Assembly (NCBI RefSeq): GCF_000426345.1
Contig: NZ_AUFE01000002.1
Coordinates: forward strand, 124,001 to 188,000
Reading direction: 5' to 3'
Length of the DNA stretch: 64,000 nucleotides
Source: Cupriavidus phytohabitans
Lineage (GTDB): Bacteria; Pseudomonadota; Gammaproteobacteria; Burkholderiales; Burkholderiaceae
Shown: positions 18,269 through 28,369 of the stretch, piece by piece
How positions within the stretch are numbered: position 1 is the stretch's first letter
How the letters are laid out: each line of letters begins with the position of its first letter
Position numbers and translations under genes: made by a program
The notes under the pieces: generated by a model
What the model was told of the DNA's origin: nothing
Databases searched by the model: none
The model's input: the letters and a program-made list of their open reading frames with translations, nothing else

Positions 18269-19414
18269 TCAGACTCCCAGCAGGTGGACGGAAGACGCGG
18301 CGTGGTCCACGCCCGCGATGCCGCCGCCGGTGCATTGCGTCAGGCCGACGCGGGCGTTGTCGACCTGGCGCTCGCCGCCGCGCCCTTGCAGGTGCCACAG
18401 GATCTCCACCATCTGCGCCACGCCGGTGGCGCCGAGCGGGTGGCCTTTTGCCAGCAGGCCGCCGCTGGGATTGACCGGCACGCGGCCGCCCAGCCGGGTC
18501 GCGCCGGACTTCAGCAGCGACACCGCTTCGCCCGGTTCGGCCAGGCCCAGCGCTTCGTAGTAAAGCAGTTCGGCGATGGTGAAGGCGTCGTGCAGCTCGA
18601 CCACGTCGACGTCCTGCGGCCCCAGTCCGGCCTGTTCATAGGCCTGGCGCGCGGCACGCGCGGTGATCTCGGCGTCGAGGATGTCGTCGTCGGCCTCTTC
18701 GCGCAGGCCGGACACCACCACCGACGACAGCACCCTGACCGGACGCGCCTGCGCCGGACGGCGCGTGCTCAGCACCACCGCGGCGGCGCCATCGACCTGC
18801 GACGGGCAGCACTGCAGCAGCGTCAGCGGGTCGGCGATCATGCGCGAGCCGAGCACTTCTTCCACGGTGGTGGCCTTGCGCTGCTGCGCATACGGGTTGA
18901 GCGAGCCGTTGTAGCGGTTCTTGACCGCCACTTCCGCCAGGTCGGCGGGCGACGCGTCGCGCTCGTGCAGGAAGCGCGTGCCGCGCATCGCATACACCGC
19001 GGGCAGCACCATGCCGGCCTTGGCGTAGAGCTCCGTCTTGTGGTCGTTGCGCTGCAGCGGGATGGTGCCGCCACCGAGCGCGGTGAGCTGCTCGATGCCG
19101 AACACCAGCACGGTGTCATATTGCCCGGCGAGCAGCGCGTGCCGCGCCAGGTGCACGCCGGTGGCGCCGCTGGCGCAGGCGTTCTCGATGTTGTAGACCG
19201 GGATGCCCTTCAGCCCCAGGTCGCGCACGATCAGCTGGCCCAGGATCATGCCGCCCAGCACATTGGCGCAATACACCGCCTGGATGCGGCTGGCCGGCAC
19301 GTCGGCGTCGGCCAGCGCCTTGAGGATGGCCTGTTGCGCCAGTTCCGGCGCCAGCACGCCGGGGTGGCGGCCGAACGGCGTCATCGCGCCGCCATGGATG
19401 TAGATGTCCTGCAT
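18269..19414 (-). CDS. SCP2-type thiolase
   Basis: A 381-residue thiolase of the lipid-transfer/SCP-x group. The acyl-accepting cysteine lies in IENACASGATGV (about residue 88); other active-site segments are ELHDAFTIAE and GGLLAKGHPLGATG. It is paired with a DUF35-type OB-fold protein immediately upstream, a frequent partner of this subgroup. It probably performs the terminal cleavage, or a retro-aldol step, of the operon's beta-oxidation-like sequence. Confidence 0.9.
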   Translation of the reverse strand: MQDIYIHGGAMTPFGRHPGVLAPELAQQAILKALADADVPASRIQAVYCANVLGGMILGQLIVRDLGLKGIPVYNIENACASGATGVHLARHALLAGQYDTVLVFGIEQLTALGGGTIPLQRNDHKTELYAKAGMVLPAVYAMRGTRFLHERDASPADLAEVAVKNRYNGSLNPYAQQRKATTVEEVLGSRMIADPLTLLQCCPSQVDGAAAVVLSTRRPAQARPVRVLSSVVVSGLREEADDDILDAEITARAARQAYEQAGLGPQDVDVVELHDAFTIAELLYYEALGLAEPGEAVSLLKSGATRLGGRVPVNPSGGLLAKGHPLGATGVAQMVEILWHLQGRGGERQVDNARVGLTQCTGGGIAGVDHAASSVHLLGV

Positions 19415-19450
19415 GTTGCTTTCCCTTTCCTTCTGCGTTCTATCGATCGG

Positions 19451-19804
19451 TCAGGCCGTGACGGCCTCGAAGACATAGCCGAACTCGGCATCCGGACGCG
19501 CTTCATAGCGGTCGCCGATCACCGGGCGCGCCTTGCCCAGCAGGCGCCCGAAGATGCGCACGGGGCCGACGAAGTCGACATAGCCGAGCGCGTACGGTGG
19601 CTGCCCGGTCTTGGGCGCGGGATGGATCACGGTGAAGCTGTAGACCACGCCGGCGCCGCGGATGGCGACGGGGTCATGCTCGGCGGCGAGCGGCGAATCG
19701 TCCGGCACGGCCGGGAAGATCCATTCGCCGGTGGCGCGGTGGCGCGAGGCGATCAGGTGGGGGAGGGGGTCCGCACTCCAGAGCGGATAGGCTTGGTCTG
19801 ACAC
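19451..19804 (-). CDS. DUF35-type OB-fold protein without zinc-ribbon cysteines
   Basis: A 117-residue acyl-CoA-binding OB-fold protein that accompanies SCP2-type thiolases. The segment GAGVVYSFTVIHPAP and the C-terminal barrel are typical. The N-terminal zinc-ribbon region, normally with four cysteines, reads ASRHRATGEWIFP and contains none, so metal binding there is lost. GTG start with AGGAG eight bases upstream; first gene of the operon, 36 bases before the thiolase. Confidence 0.82.
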   Translation of the reverse strand: MSDQAYPLWSADPLPHLIASRHRATGEWIFPAVPDDSPLAAEHDPVAIRGAGVVYSFTVIHPAPKTGQPPYALGYVDFVGPVRIFGRLLGKARPVIGDRYEARPDAEFGYVFEAVTA

Positions 19805-19987
19805 GGCAGTCTCCTGTGTTGGTGGGCCTTGGCGTAATGGTTGTCGCTGGCGGCGCGCGCGACAAACGACATTTCCGGCGCCATCGATTGAGAAAAAATC
19901 AAACGAATGGCCGGAGCGGGGCGTCAGGAGAAGCGTGTTGGCGGGAAGCCGGCGTGGGGCTCGGGGTGGCCGGCGCGTGCTGAAGGG

Positions 19988-20917
19988 TCAGGCCACCAGG
20001 CCGACCAGCCGCGACAGCGATTGCTCCGCGCCGCGGCCCGCTTCCACCACGAAGTCGATGAAGCGGCGGACCCGCACCGGCATCTGGCTGCGATGCGGGT
20101 AGTACATGTACAGGCCGACATTGCTGCTGCTGAATTCCGTCAGGATTGCCTTGAGCCGGCCGCTGACGAGGTCGGCGTGGATCATGTAGGCGGACAGCTG
20201 GCCGATGCCCATGCCGGCGCGCACGGCCTCGACCTCGGTCTCCACGTCGTTGAAGCTGGCAACGGCGGGCACCTCCTGGTAGACCAGCGCGCCGTCGACC
20301 TGCAGCTCCCACGGCACCATGCGCCCGGTCGCGGGGCGGCGGAAGCCAGTGCACTGGTGCCGCAGCAGCTCGTCCAGCGTGGCCGGCTCACCGTGCCGCG
20401 CGAGGTAATCGGGCGCGGCGCAGATGACCAGCGGCAGGTCGCACAGCCGGCGCGCCACCAGGTTCTGGCCGGGGCTGGTGCCGGCGCGGAAGCCGATATC
20501 GATGCGGGACTCGACCAGGTCGGTGAAGAGGTCGCTCAGCACCACGTCGAAGGTGATGCCCGGATGCAACTCGCGGAATGCGCGCACCAGCGGCACCAGC
20601 ACGCGGCTGCCGACCGACGGCGGCGCGGTCAGGCGGATCAGGCCGTCGTCGTCGCTCTTGCTGCTGCGCACCTGGTCCAGCGCTTCATCGAGCTGGCGCA
20701 TGCCCGGCGCGGCCAGTTCGAACAGGCGCGCGCCTTCAGTGGTGAGGCTGAGCTTGCGCGTGGTCCGGTGCAGCAGGCGCACGCCGAGGTCGTCTTCCAG
20801 CGTGCGCACCGCCTTGCTGACGGCTTGCGGCGTCACGCCGGCTTCCACCGCGGCGCGCTGGAAACTGCCGGCGCGCACCACGCCAATGAAGAGGGTCAGC
20901 ACACGGGCCTTGTCCAT
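19988..20917 (-). CDS. LysR-family regulator
   Basis: A 309-residue LysR-type regulator with a helix-turn-helix at about residues 3-60 (FQRAAVEAGVTPQAVSKAVR) and a C-terminal effector domain of the CrgA-like branch. ATG 20917 was chosen over a TTG three codons upstream. It precedes the eight-gene CoA operon on the same strand and diverges from a vestigial mini-ORF at 21071, so its target is uncertain. Confidence 0.9.
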   Translation of the reverse strand: MDKARVLTLFIGVVRAGSFQRAAVEAGVTPQAVSKAVRTLEDDLGVRLLHRTTRKLSLTTEGARLFELAAPGMRQLDEALDQVRSSKSDDDGLIRLTAPPSVGSRVLVPLVRAFRELHPGITFDVVLSDLFTDLVESRIDIGFRAGTSPGQNLVARRLCDLPLVICAAPDYLARHGEPATLDELLRHQCTGFRRPATGRMVPWELQVDGALVYQEVPAVASFNDVETEVEAVRAGMGIGQLSAYMIHADLVSGRLKAILTEFSSSNVGLYMYYPHRSQMPVRVRRFIDFVVEAGRGAEQSLSRLVGLVA

Positions 20918-21070
20918 GACTGGCAACTGGCGGTTGGGAATGTGCCGATGATAGTGCGGAACCGGCCTCGCTGGTTCGAAAAGGCGGGATTTCGTACAAG
21001 TGACGGGACCGGGCTGCGTTGCGTAGCATTGGAGGTTTACCAGGGACCAACTGCGACAGGCGAGGAGACC

Positions 21071-21121
21071 ATGGCAAAACCCTTGAGGTGGATCTCGGGC
21101 AAAAGTGACTCGCCCCTTTAG
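21071..21121 (+). CDS. Sixteen-codon ORF with strong ribosome-binding site (possible gene remnant)
   Basis: An ATG follows a GAGGAGACC site and opens a 16-codon frame (MAKPLRWISG...). It diverges from the LysR gene, where a LysR-controlled gene would start. Its stop falls within a short hairpin at 21110-21127. It may be the surviving 5' end of a deleted gene or a small peptide. Nothing else is apparent between 20918 and 21212. Confidence 0.3.
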   Translation: MAKPLRWISGKSDSPL

Positions 21122-21127
21122 GGGCGA
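21110..21127. terminator. Short hairpin, possible terminator
   Basis: A 7-bp stem (tcgcccc/ggggcga) with a four-base loop lies downstream of the tauC-like stop and over the end of the 16-codon ORF. There is no clear T-run, so termination is only a possibility. Confidence 0.35.
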
Positions 21128-21212
21128 AACCAGGGCAGATCAAACAACCACCAGATGCCAGCCGCAGGCTAAGAACCCGCGGGCACCGAAATGGTAGCCC
21201 GCCAAAAACACC

Positions 21213-22088
21213 TTACATCCTCCCCTTCCAAGGCACCATCCACTTCGCCATCTTCCGCATCAGCAAATCAAACACGTAGGCAATCAGCCCGATCAGCACG
21301 ATCCCCATGATCACCACGTCGGTCCGCAGGAAGTTGGAAGCATTCAGCACCATCTGCCCCAGCCCGGCGGTCGCGGCCACCATCTCCGCGGCAACCAGCG
21401 TGGTCCAGCCGAAGCCGATCGCGATGCGCATCCCGGTCAGGATGTCGGGCAGCGCCGCGGGCAGTACCACGTGCCGCACCACCTGCCACGGGGTGGCGCC
21501 CATCGAATAGGCCGCGTTGATCTGCTCGATGGTCACCGAGCGCACGCCGGCCTGCGCCGACATCGCCAGCGGCGCGAAGCACGCCAGGAAGATCAGCAGC
21601 ACCTTCGAGGTCTCGTCGATGCCGAACCAGATCACGATCAGCGGCAGGTAGGCCAGCGGCGGCAGCGGACGGTAGAACTCGATGGGCGGATCGAAGATGC
21701 CACGCGCGATGCGCGACACGCCCATCAGCACGCCGATCGGCACCGCCGTGACCACCGCCAGCCCGAACGCGCCGAACACGCGCACCATGCTCGCGGTGAA
21801 ATGCTCGGTCAGCGGCTGGCCGCCTTGCAGGTTGCCCTGCCAGGCATCGATGAAGGCGGTGACGATCGACTCCGGCGTGGGCAGGAACAGCGGCGGCAGC
21901 CAGCGCAGGTGGCTGGCAACCCACCACAGCACGAGCAGGCCCACCACGGTCACGGTGGAGATGCGCGAGCTCGAGCCCTCGCCGGGCAGGCGGTAGCCCG
22001 AGACGGCTTTCATCGGCTTGCTTGGCCCCGGCGCGGCGGCAGGCGCTGCGCGCGGCGCGGGTTCGATGCGTTGAACGGAAGCGGGCAT
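21213..22088 (-). CDS. tauC: ABC transporter permease, taurine/sulfonate type
   Basis: A 291-residue inner-membrane permease with about six transmembrane helices after a long proline-rich N-terminus. The EAA-type loop is visible in INAAYSMGATPWQVVRHVVLPAALP. I chose ATG 22088, which has GAGGAA eight bases upstream and lies 10 bases after the ATPase stop; ATG 22112 inside the ATPase gene is an alternative. Part of a tauABC-type importer; other alkanesulfonates or nitrate-like anions cannot be excluded. Confidence 0.85.
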   Translation of the reverse strand: MPASVQRIEPAPRAAPAAAPGPSKPMKAVSGYRLPGEGSSSRISTVTVVGLLVLWWVASHLRWLPPLFLPTPESIVTAFIDAWQGNLQGGQPLTEHFTASMVRVFGAFGLAVVTAVPIGVLMGVSRIARGIFDPPIEFYRPLPPLAYLPLIVIWFGIDETSKVLLIFLACFAPLAMSAQAGVRSVTIEQINAAYSMGATPWQVVRHVVLPAALPDILTGMRIAIGFGWTTLVAAEMVAATAGLGQMVLNASNFLRTDVVIMGIVLIGLIAYVFDLLMRKMAKWMVPWKGRM

Positions 22089-22098
22089 CTTGAATTCC

Positions 22099-22875
22099 TC
22101 AGGCGGTGGCATGGATCAGGTCGACGATCTCTTCGCGGTAGCGGATGAACTCCGGGTCGGACTTGACCTGGCGGGCATCGCCGCACTCGATGAAGCGGCG
22201 CGCGAAGGGCAGTTCATAGGTATGCGCGATGCGGCCCGGCGACGGTGTCATCACGATCAGCCGCGTCGCCAGGAACAGCGCCTCTTCCACGCTGTGGGTG
22301 ATGAAGAAGACGATCTTCTGCTCCTTCGCCCACAGCCTGAGGATCAGCGCCTGGATCGACTCGCGCGTCAGTGCGTCGAGCGCGCCCAGCGGCTCGTCCA
22401 TCAGCATCACCGCCGGATCGCAGGCCAGCGCGCGCGCGATCCCCACGCGCTGCTGCATGCCGCCGGAGAGCTGGTAGACGGGCTTGGCGGCCGCCGCCTC
22501 CAGCCCCACCGCGGCCAGCTTTTCGCGCGCGATGCGCAGGCGTTCGGCACGCGGCACGCCGCGCAGGCGCAGGCCCAGCGCCACGTTGTCGGCCACGCTC
22601 AGCCACGGCATCAGCGCATGCTTCTGGAACACCACGCCGCGCTCGGCACCGGGCCCGCGCACGGCCTTGCCGTTCAGCCGGATTTCGCCTTCCGAGGGCT
22701 CCATGAAGCCGGCGATGCATGACAGCAGCGTAGTCTTGCCGCAGCCCGACGCGCCCAGCGCGACGACGAAATCGCCGCGCTCCATGGTGAGGTTGACCTG
22801 CGACAGGGCCAGCGTGCGGGCGCCGCCGGCGGCGCCGTAGTTCACGCTGAGGTTATCGATTTCAAGTTTGTTCAT
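22099..22875 (-). CDS. tauB: ABC transporter ATPase, taurine/sulfonate type
   Basis: A 258-residue ATPase energising the importer. Walker A is GASGCGKTT (about residue 42), the signature is [15 protein letters not shown], Walker B is [12 protein letters not shown] and the switch histidine lies in [11 protein letters not shown]. It starts 41 bases after the binding-protein gene. The [14 protein letters not shown] stretch is typical of the TauB/SsuB group. Confidence 0.9.
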   Translation of the reverse strand: MNKLEIDNLSVNYGAAGGARTLALSQVNLTMERGDFVVALGASGCGKTTLLSCIAGFMEPSEGEIRLNGKAVRGPGAERGVVFQKHALMPWLSVADNVALGLRLRGVPRAERLRIAREKLAAVGLEAAAAKPVYQLSGGMQQRVGIARALACDPAVMLMDEPLGALDALTRESIQALILRLWAKEQKIVFFITHSVEEALFLATRLIVMTPSPGRIAHTYELPFARRFIECGDARQVKSDPEFIRYREEIVDLIHATA

Positions 22876-22916
22876 GACGATTTCCGCTGCTCTTGCCGTT
22901 CCATACACAGCGCGCG

Positions 22917-23915
22917 TTACCGCAGCGCACGCCTGGCCCATTCCGCATTGACGCCCTTGCCGTAGTCCGGCAGCACCGTCTGGATGGTCCCTTGCTCCTT
23001 CAGGAATTGCGCCGCCGATTGCAGCGCGCGCGCCGCGCCGCCACCGAGCCAGCGCTCCGAGAGCTGCTCCTCCAGCGTCGGGAAGGCATACAGTGCCATG
23101 CTCGCCGGCACCGTCTCGGCCTTGGCGCCGGAGACCTTGGCCACCGCCTTGACCATCGGCGAATCGGCGGTCCATGACCCCTTGTTCTTGCGGTAGTTCT
23201 CGTCCGCGGCGGCCAGCACGCGCACCAGCTTGACCATGAACTCCGGGTTTTCCCGCGCGAATTTCTTGTTGGCGATCATCCCGTCGAAGGTCGCCTTGCC
23301 GGTATCGGCGGCGATCTGGCCGGAGGTCGTCAGTACCGTGCCCGACTGCTTGAGCTTGGCCAGCACCGGGTCCCAGATTAAGGTTGCGTCGATGTCGCCG
23401 CGCTCCCACGCGGCCGCGACCTCGGGCGGGCGCATGTTGACGATGCGCACGTCCTTGGGGTTGACCTTGGCGCGCTCCAGCGCGACCAGCGTGTGGTAGT
23501 GCGTGGTCGACACGAACGGCACGCCCACGCGCTTGCCTTTCAGGTCGGCGATGCTGGCGATCTTGCTGCCGTTGCGCGCGACCATGGCCTCGGCCGCGTT
23601 GATGTCGTCCAGGATCCAGAACAGCTCCACGTCGAGCCCTTGCGACAGCGCCGAGGCGATCGGCGATGTGCCCGCCTCGCCGATGGCGATCTGGCCCGAC
23701 GCCATCGCGCGGATCACGTCGCCGCCGCCGCCGAACTGGCGGAACGAGACCTTGTAGCCGGTCTGCTTCTCCAGCTCCTTCATGTCTTGCGCATAACGCC
23801 AGGGCACCACCATGTCCTGGTAAGCAATCACTACATCCTTGCTCTGCGCGTGGGCGGCTGGCACCAGTGCTGCTGCCAGGGCGAAATACGTCGCAAGTCG
23901 CTTGATCCACCGCAT
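22917..23915 (-). CDS. tauA: Taurine-binding periplasmic protein
   Basis: A 332-residue periplasmic receptor with a signal peptide ending near residue 23 (AAHAQS). The segments [23 protein letters not shown] and [10 protein letters not shown] are characteristic of TauA. The ATG has a GAGGAG site. It is the promoter-proximal gene of the importer, with a candidate MocR-type operator 70-100 bases upstream. No taurine dioxygenase or aminotransferase gene is adjacent. Confidence 0.85.
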   Translation of the reverse strand: MRWIKRLATYFALAAALVPAAHAQSKDVVIAYQDMVVPWRYAQDMKELEKQTGYKVSFRQFGGGGDVIRAMASGQIAIGEAGTSPIASALSQGLDVELFWILDDINAAEAMVARNGSKIASIADLKGKRVGVPFVSTTHYHTLVALERAKVNPKDVRIVNMRPPEVAAAWERGDIDATLIWDPVLAKLKQSGTVLTTSGQIAADTGKATFDGMIANKKFARENPEFMVKLVRVLAAADENYRKNKGSWTADSPMVKAVAKVSGAKAETVPASMALYAFPTLEEQLSERWLGGGAARALQSAAQFLKEQGTIQTVLPDYGKGVNAEWARRALR

Positions 23916-23984
23916 GGTTCTGCTCCTCGAAAGGAAGGGGTTGAAGGTCTCGGCTTTATAGGTGAGCGCCGATCCGGCGCTATA

Positions 23985-24014
23985 GGACCAGTTGGCCGGA
24001 TTCGCTGGGACCAG
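23985..24014. promoter_or_regulatory. Direct-repeat operator candidate upstream of tauA
   Basis: Two identical 7-mers, ggaccag (ctggtcc on the tauA strand), are separated by exactly 16 bases, 70-100 bases before the tauA ATG. TauR and other MocR regulators bind CTGGAC-type direct repeats at taurine operons, so this is a likely operator. The same geometry recurs at 37746-37775. The surrounding region 23916-24210 otherwise holds only divergent promoters. Confidence 0.55.
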
Positions 24015-24210
24015 CCCCGTCGCGGGGCTGGAAATGGCGACAGGCCGGGCGGAGCGGTGTCAAGGGCAAGCGTCAATCATGGAAATCCTTAGCGGGCTGA
24101 AAGTGCGCCCGCACGCATCCAAACTCATCGGATCCGACGACGAGCTTTGCGCCGTGACGGGTCAACAATGTCCGGTCGAGGCAGCGACCCACCCATCCGA
24201 GGAGACAGAC

Positions 24211-24981
24211 ATGAGCAAGCACCCCTTCGACCTGGCAGGAAAAGTGGCCCTGGTGACCGGCGGCAACGGCGGCATCGGGCTGGGCATTGCCGAGGGCCTG
24301 GCCGCGGCCGGCGCGGATATCGCCATCTGGGGCACCAATGCGGACAAGAACGCTGCCGCCGCCGACCGGCTGGCGCAGCATGGCCGCCGGGTGCACACCG
24401 AGGTGTGCGACGTGGGCGACGAGCAGGCGGTCGATGCCGCGATGCAACGCACGGTGGCGGCGCTGGGCCGGATCGACGGCTGCTTCGCCAACGCCGGCAT
24501 TGGTGGCAACAAGGGGCCGTTCGATGCGATGACGGCGGAGGTCTGGCGCAAGACGATGCGCGTCAACCTGGATGGCGCCTTTTTCACGCTGCGCGCCGCG
24601 GTGCGGCAGATGCTGGTGCAGGGCGAGGGCGGCGTGCTGTGCAGCACCGCGTCGGTCGCGGCCATCGAAGGCGCGCCGCGCACCGAGCACTATGCCGCCA
24701 CCAAGGGCGGCGTGATCTCGATGATGCGCGGCCTGGCCGTCGAATATGCGCGCAAGGGCATCCGCGCGCATTCGATCCTGCCGGGCTGGATCAAGACCGA
24801 GATGACCGGCGCGGCGCAGGCCAACGATGCCTTCCAGGAGATGGTGCACAAGCGCGTGCCGATGCGCCGCTGGGGCGAGGGCAGCGATTTCGCGGGTATT
24901 GCGGTCTACCTGATGAGCCCGGCGTCGGCCTACCACACCGGCGACACCTTCGTCATCGACGGCGGCTATACCTTGTTCTGA
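24211..24981 (+). CDS. Short-chain dehydrogenase/reductase
   Basis: A 256-residue classical SDR with TGGNGGIG (about residue 18), NAGIGG, a serine in CSTASVAA and the catalytic Tyr-Lys pair in YAATK. The C-terminus [13 protein letters not shown] is FabG-like. ATG with GAGGAGA upstream. It diverges from tauA and overlaps the 3' end of pdeM by 16 bases on the opposite strand. Substrate unknown. Confidence 0.88.
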   Translation: MSKHPFDLAGKVALVTGGNGGIGLGIAEGLAAAGADIAIWGTNADKNAAAADRLAQHGRRVHTEVCDVGDEQAVDAAMQRTVAALGRIDGCFANAGIGGNKGPFDAMTAEVWRKTMRVNLDGAFFTLRAAVRQMLVQGEGGVLCSTASVAAIEGAPRTEHYAATKGGVISMMRGLAVEYARKGIRAHSILPGWIKTEMTGAAQANDAFQEMVHKRVPMRRWGEGSDFAGIAVYLMSPASAYHTGDTFVIDGGYTLF

Positions 24982-25685
24982 GCGCTGTTCCGAGGCGCTC
25001 GGCCAACCGGCCAGACGCGGCCGCCGCCGACCACGTAGACGCGTTCATCCGGCTGCGGCCGCACCGTGGCGTGGCCGGTGAAGGCGCCGAAGGCGGGCAG
25101 GATGGCGCCGCGCGGGCCGAACAGGAAGCAGGGCAGGCGCAGGCTGTCGGCGCCGGCGCCGCGCAAGCGGCAGGCCGGATGCAGGTGGCCCGCGATCACG
25201 TAGCCCAGTGGGGACGCGCCGGGCAAATGGCATAGCGCGAACGGGCTCGCCACGGCGGGCTCAGTCACCACACGTATTTGCAGCGAATCGGGCGGGTCGC
25301 CGGCGCGCGCATCGTGGTTGCCGCGCACCAGCGTGCAGCGCACCTGCGGCGGCAGGCTGCGGCGCCAGCCGTCCAGCGCCGCCAGCACCGCCGGCGTGCG
25401 CGCCGCGCGCGCGTGCAGGAAGTCGCCCAGGAAGACCAGTTCCGCGACCGGCAACTGCCGCGTCAGCTGCGTCAGCAGGCCGAGGTTGTCGCCGGTGGTG
25501 CCGTGCGGCACCGGCTGCCCGAGCGCGCGGAATGCAGCGGCCTTGCCGAAATGCACGTCTGCCACCATCAGCATGCCGGCAGCGGGCCACCAGGCCGCCT
25601 GCTCAGGCAGGAGCCACAGCGTTTCTCCCGCCACCTGAATGGCGCAGGCGCCATTGGCCTGCAGGGTGCCGGCTTCCGGTGTCAT
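24966..25685 (-). CDS. pdeM: Ligase-associated metallophosphoesterase
   Basis: A 239-residue calcineurin-like phosphoesterase with all metal motifs: DVHFGK, GDFLHAR, GNHD and GHLHP. It belongs to the DNA ligase-associated family and is presumed to act on DNA ends. Its start overlaps the helicase stop (ATGA), so it is the last gene of the four-gene cassette. Confidence 0.9.
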   Translation of the reverse strand: MTPEAGTLQANGACAIQVAGETLWLLPEQAAWWPAAGMLMVADVHFGKAAAFRALGQPVPHGTTGDNLGLLTQLTRQLPVAELVFLGDFLHARAARTPAVLAALDGWRRSLPPQVRCTLVRGNHDARAGDPPDSLQIRVVTEPAVASPFALCHLPGASPLGYVIAGHLHPACRLRGAGADSLRLPCFLFGPRGAILPAFGAFTGHATVRPQPDERVYVVGGGRVWPVGRAPRNSAQNKV

Positions 25686-28369
25686 AGCAGCGGCAGGGGT
25701 CTGGAGGGCTTGCGCGCGCGGCGGGGCTTGCGCGGCGTGCGGGCGGACGGGCCGGCATGGTCGGCCATGCCGAAGCGCGCTGCCTCGGCCACTGCTTCGG
25801 CCTGCATGCCGGCGGCTGCACCGGGCTCGGGACCCGCCGCCAGTTCCAGCTCGGCCAGCATGCGCGCGATGCGGTCGGCCAGCTTCTCGGTGCTGAGCTT
25901 CTCGCGCAGGAATTCCACCACCAGCGGGAACGACAGCGGCGTGGGCCGCTTCAGTTCGTGCAGGTCGAGCCTGAGCGCGGCCAGCCGCTCGAGGGTTGCG
26001 GCCAGCCGGTGCGCGTCCAGCTCCTGCATCAGCACTTCGCGCTCCGCCTGGCCGAGCAGCAGGTTGCCGGGATCATGCTTGCGGAACACCTCGTAGAACA
26101 GGCTCGACGACGCCTGCAGCTGCCGCGCGCTCTTGGGCGCGCCCGGATAGCCCTGGAAAATCAGGCCCGCCACGCGCGCGATCTCGCGGAAGCGCCGCAG
26201 CGACAGCTCGCCCGCGTTGAGGCTGCCGAGCACGTCGGCGGCCAGGTCGCGCCGGCGCTCCTCGGCCAGCACCTGCGGCAGCCAGTGGCCCCAGTCCAGC
26301 GGCGCCGAGGCCAGCAGTTCCAGCCCGTAGTCGTTGACGGCGACGGAGAACGTCGCCGGCACCTTCTGCCCCAGCCGCCACGCCAGCAGGCTGCCCAGGC
26401 CAAGGTGGACCGAGCGGCCCGCGAAGGGGTAGAGGAACAGGTGCCAGCCCTCGCGCGAGTGCAGCGACTCGGCCAGCAGGGTCTGGCGCGTGGGCAGTGC
26501 CGACCACTGCGCCTGCAGGTCCACCAGCGGCTGGATCAGCGGCAGTTCGGGCGTGGTGCGCGCATCGAGCCGGCCCGCGGCAGCGGCTTCGAGCGTGTCG
26601 ATCACCGCTTCGGCCAGCTCGGTCGACATCGGCATCTTGCCGCCGTTCCAGCGCGGCACCACCGGGCGCCTGCCGGTGGCGCGGCGCACGTAGGCGGTCA
26701 TCTCCTGCACGCGCACCAGTTCCAGCAGGCGGCCGCCGAACAGGAAGCAGTCGCCCGGCGCCAGCCGCGCGATAAAGCCTTCCTCGACCGATCCCAGCGA
26801 GGCGCCGCCGCTGCCGGCGCGGCTCCAGTAGCGCACCTGCATGGTGGCGTCGCTGACGATGGTGCCCACGCTCATGCGGTGGCGCCGCGCCAGCCCCACG
26901 TCGGGCACGCGCCAGACGCCTTCCTCGTCGGGTATGGCGCGACGGAAGTCGGGATAGGCCGACAGCGTGGCGCCGCCCTGGCGCACGAAGTCCAGGCACC
27001 ATTGCCATTCGGCGTCAGTCAGCTCACGGTAGGCCCAGGCGCCGCGCACCTCGGCCAGCAGCGCCTCGGGCCGGAAGCCGCCGCCCAGCGCCACCGTCAC
27101 CAGGTGCTGCACCAGCACGTCGAGCGGCTTGTCGGGCGACTCGCGCGCTTCGATCCGGCCCGCCTGCACCGCGTGCCGCGCGGCCACCGCTTCCACCAGC
27201 TCCAGGCTGTGCGTGGGCACCACCGTCACGCGCGACGCACGGCCCGGCGCGTGGCCGGAGCGCCCGGCACGCTGCAGCAGACGCGCCACGCCCTTGGGCG
27301 AGCCGACCTGCAGCACGCGCTCGACCGGCAGGAAGTCGACGCCGAGATCGAGGCTGGAAGTGCAGACCACCGCGCGCAGCTCGCCGTTCTTCAGGCTCAG
27401 TTCCACCCACTCGCGCACCGCGCGGTCGAGCGAGCCGTGGTGCAGCGCGATCTGGCCGGCCCAGTCGGGGCGCGCATCGAGCAGCGCCTGGTACCACAGC
27501 TCGGCCTGCGAGCGGGTATTGAGAAAGACCAGCGTGGTGCCGCTGTGCTCGAGTTCCTCGACCACGTGCGGCAGCATCGACAGGCCCAGGTGGCCGGCGA
27601 ACGGAAAGCGGCTGGCAGCGCCCGGCAGCAGCGTGTCGATGATGAGCGTCTTGGGCGTGTGGCCGTGCACCAGCACGCGCTGGTCTTGCGGCACGCCGGA
27701 CAGCAGCACGTCGGCGGCATGCGGCAGGTTGCCGAGCGTGGCCGACAGGCCCCACACCATCAGCGCCGGCTGCCATTGCCGCAGCCGCGCCAGCGCCAGC
27801 TGCGCCTGCACGCCGCGCTTGTTGCCGATCAGCTCGTGCCATTCGTCGACCACCGCCATGCGCACGCGCCGCAGGGTTTCCTGCGCGTCGGCGCGGGTCA
27901 GCATCAGTGTCAGGCTTTCCGGCGTGGTCACCAGCGCGGTCGGCAGGCGGCGCTGTTGCGCGGCGCGCTCGGCGCTGCCGGTGTCGCCGGTGCGCAGCGC
28001 CACGGTCCAGTCGAGATCGAGTTCCGCCAGCGGCGCCTGCAGCGCGCGCGTGGTGTCGGCGGCAAGCGCGCGCATCGGCGTCAGCCACAGCACCGTCAGC
28101 GGCGGCGCGGGCTTGTCGTGCGACGGCGCGGCGCGCGGCGTGCCGAATGCCATCAGCGCGCCCAGCCATGCCGCATAGGTCTTGCCGGTGCCGGTGGTGG
28201 CATGCAGCAGGCCGCTCTGGCCGCGCGCGATGGCGGTCCAGACTTCGCGCTGGAACGCGAACGGTTGCCAGCCGCGCGCATCGAACAGCGCCTGCAGGCC
28301 CTGTGCGACGGTGAGCGGCTCGGCGGCGGTGTCCTCCGCCGGCTTGCGCGCTGCACGCGGCGGGGTCAT
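25682..28369 (-). CDS. Ligase-associated Lhr-like DEXH helicase
   Basis: An 895-residue superfamily 2 helicase of the Lhr family. Walker A is [12 protein letters not shown] (about residue 57), motif II is DEWHEL, motif III is LSATLGN and motif VI is [12 protein letters not shown]. The long C-terminal half matches the Lhr-associated domain. Both ends overlap neighbours by ATGA, between the ligase and pdeM. Inferred role: unwinding or remodelling nucleic acid during end repair with the adjacent ligase and nucleases. Confidence 0.93.
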   Translation of the reverse strand: MTPPRAARKPAEDTAAEPLTVAQGLQALFDARGWQPFAFQREVWTAIARGQSGLLHATTGTGKTYAAWLGALMAFGTPRAAPSHDKPAPPLTVLWLTPMRALAADTTRALQAPLAELDLDWTVALRTGDTGSAERAAQQRRLPTALVTTPESLTLMLTRADAQETLRRVRMAVVDEWHELIGNKRGVQAQLALARLRQWQPALMVWGLSATLGNLPHAADVLLSGVPQDQRVLVHGHTPKTLIIDTLLPGAASRFPFAGHLGLSMLPHVVEELEHSGTTLVFLNTRSQAELWYQALLDARPDWAGQIALHHGSLDRAVREWVELSLKNGELRAVVCTSSLDLGVDFLPVERVLQVGSPKGVARLLQRAGRSGHAPGRASRVTVVPTHSLELVEAVAARHAVQAGRIEARESPDKPLDVLVQHLVTVALGGGFRPEALLAEVRGAWAYRELTDAEWQWCLDFVRQGGATLSAYPDFRRAIPDEEGVWRVPDVGLARRHRMSVGTIVSDATMQVRYWSRAGSGGASLGSVEEGFIARLAPGDCFLFGGRLLELVRVQEMTAYVRRATGRRPVVPRWNGGKMPMSTELAEAVIDTLEAAAAGRLDARTTPELPLIQPLVDLQAQWSALPTRQTLLAESLHSREGWHLFLYPFAGRSVHLGLGSLLAWRLGQKVPATFSVAVNDYGLELLASAPLDWGHWLPQVLAEERRRDLAADVLGSLNAGELSLRRFREIARVAGLIFQGYPGAPKSARQLQASSSLFYEVFRKHDPGNLLLGQAEREVLMQELDAHRLAATLERLAALRLDLHELKRPTPLSFPLVVEFLREKLSTEKLADRIARMLAELELAAGPEPGAAAGMQAEAVAEAARFGMADHAGPSARTPRKPRRARKPSRPLPLL

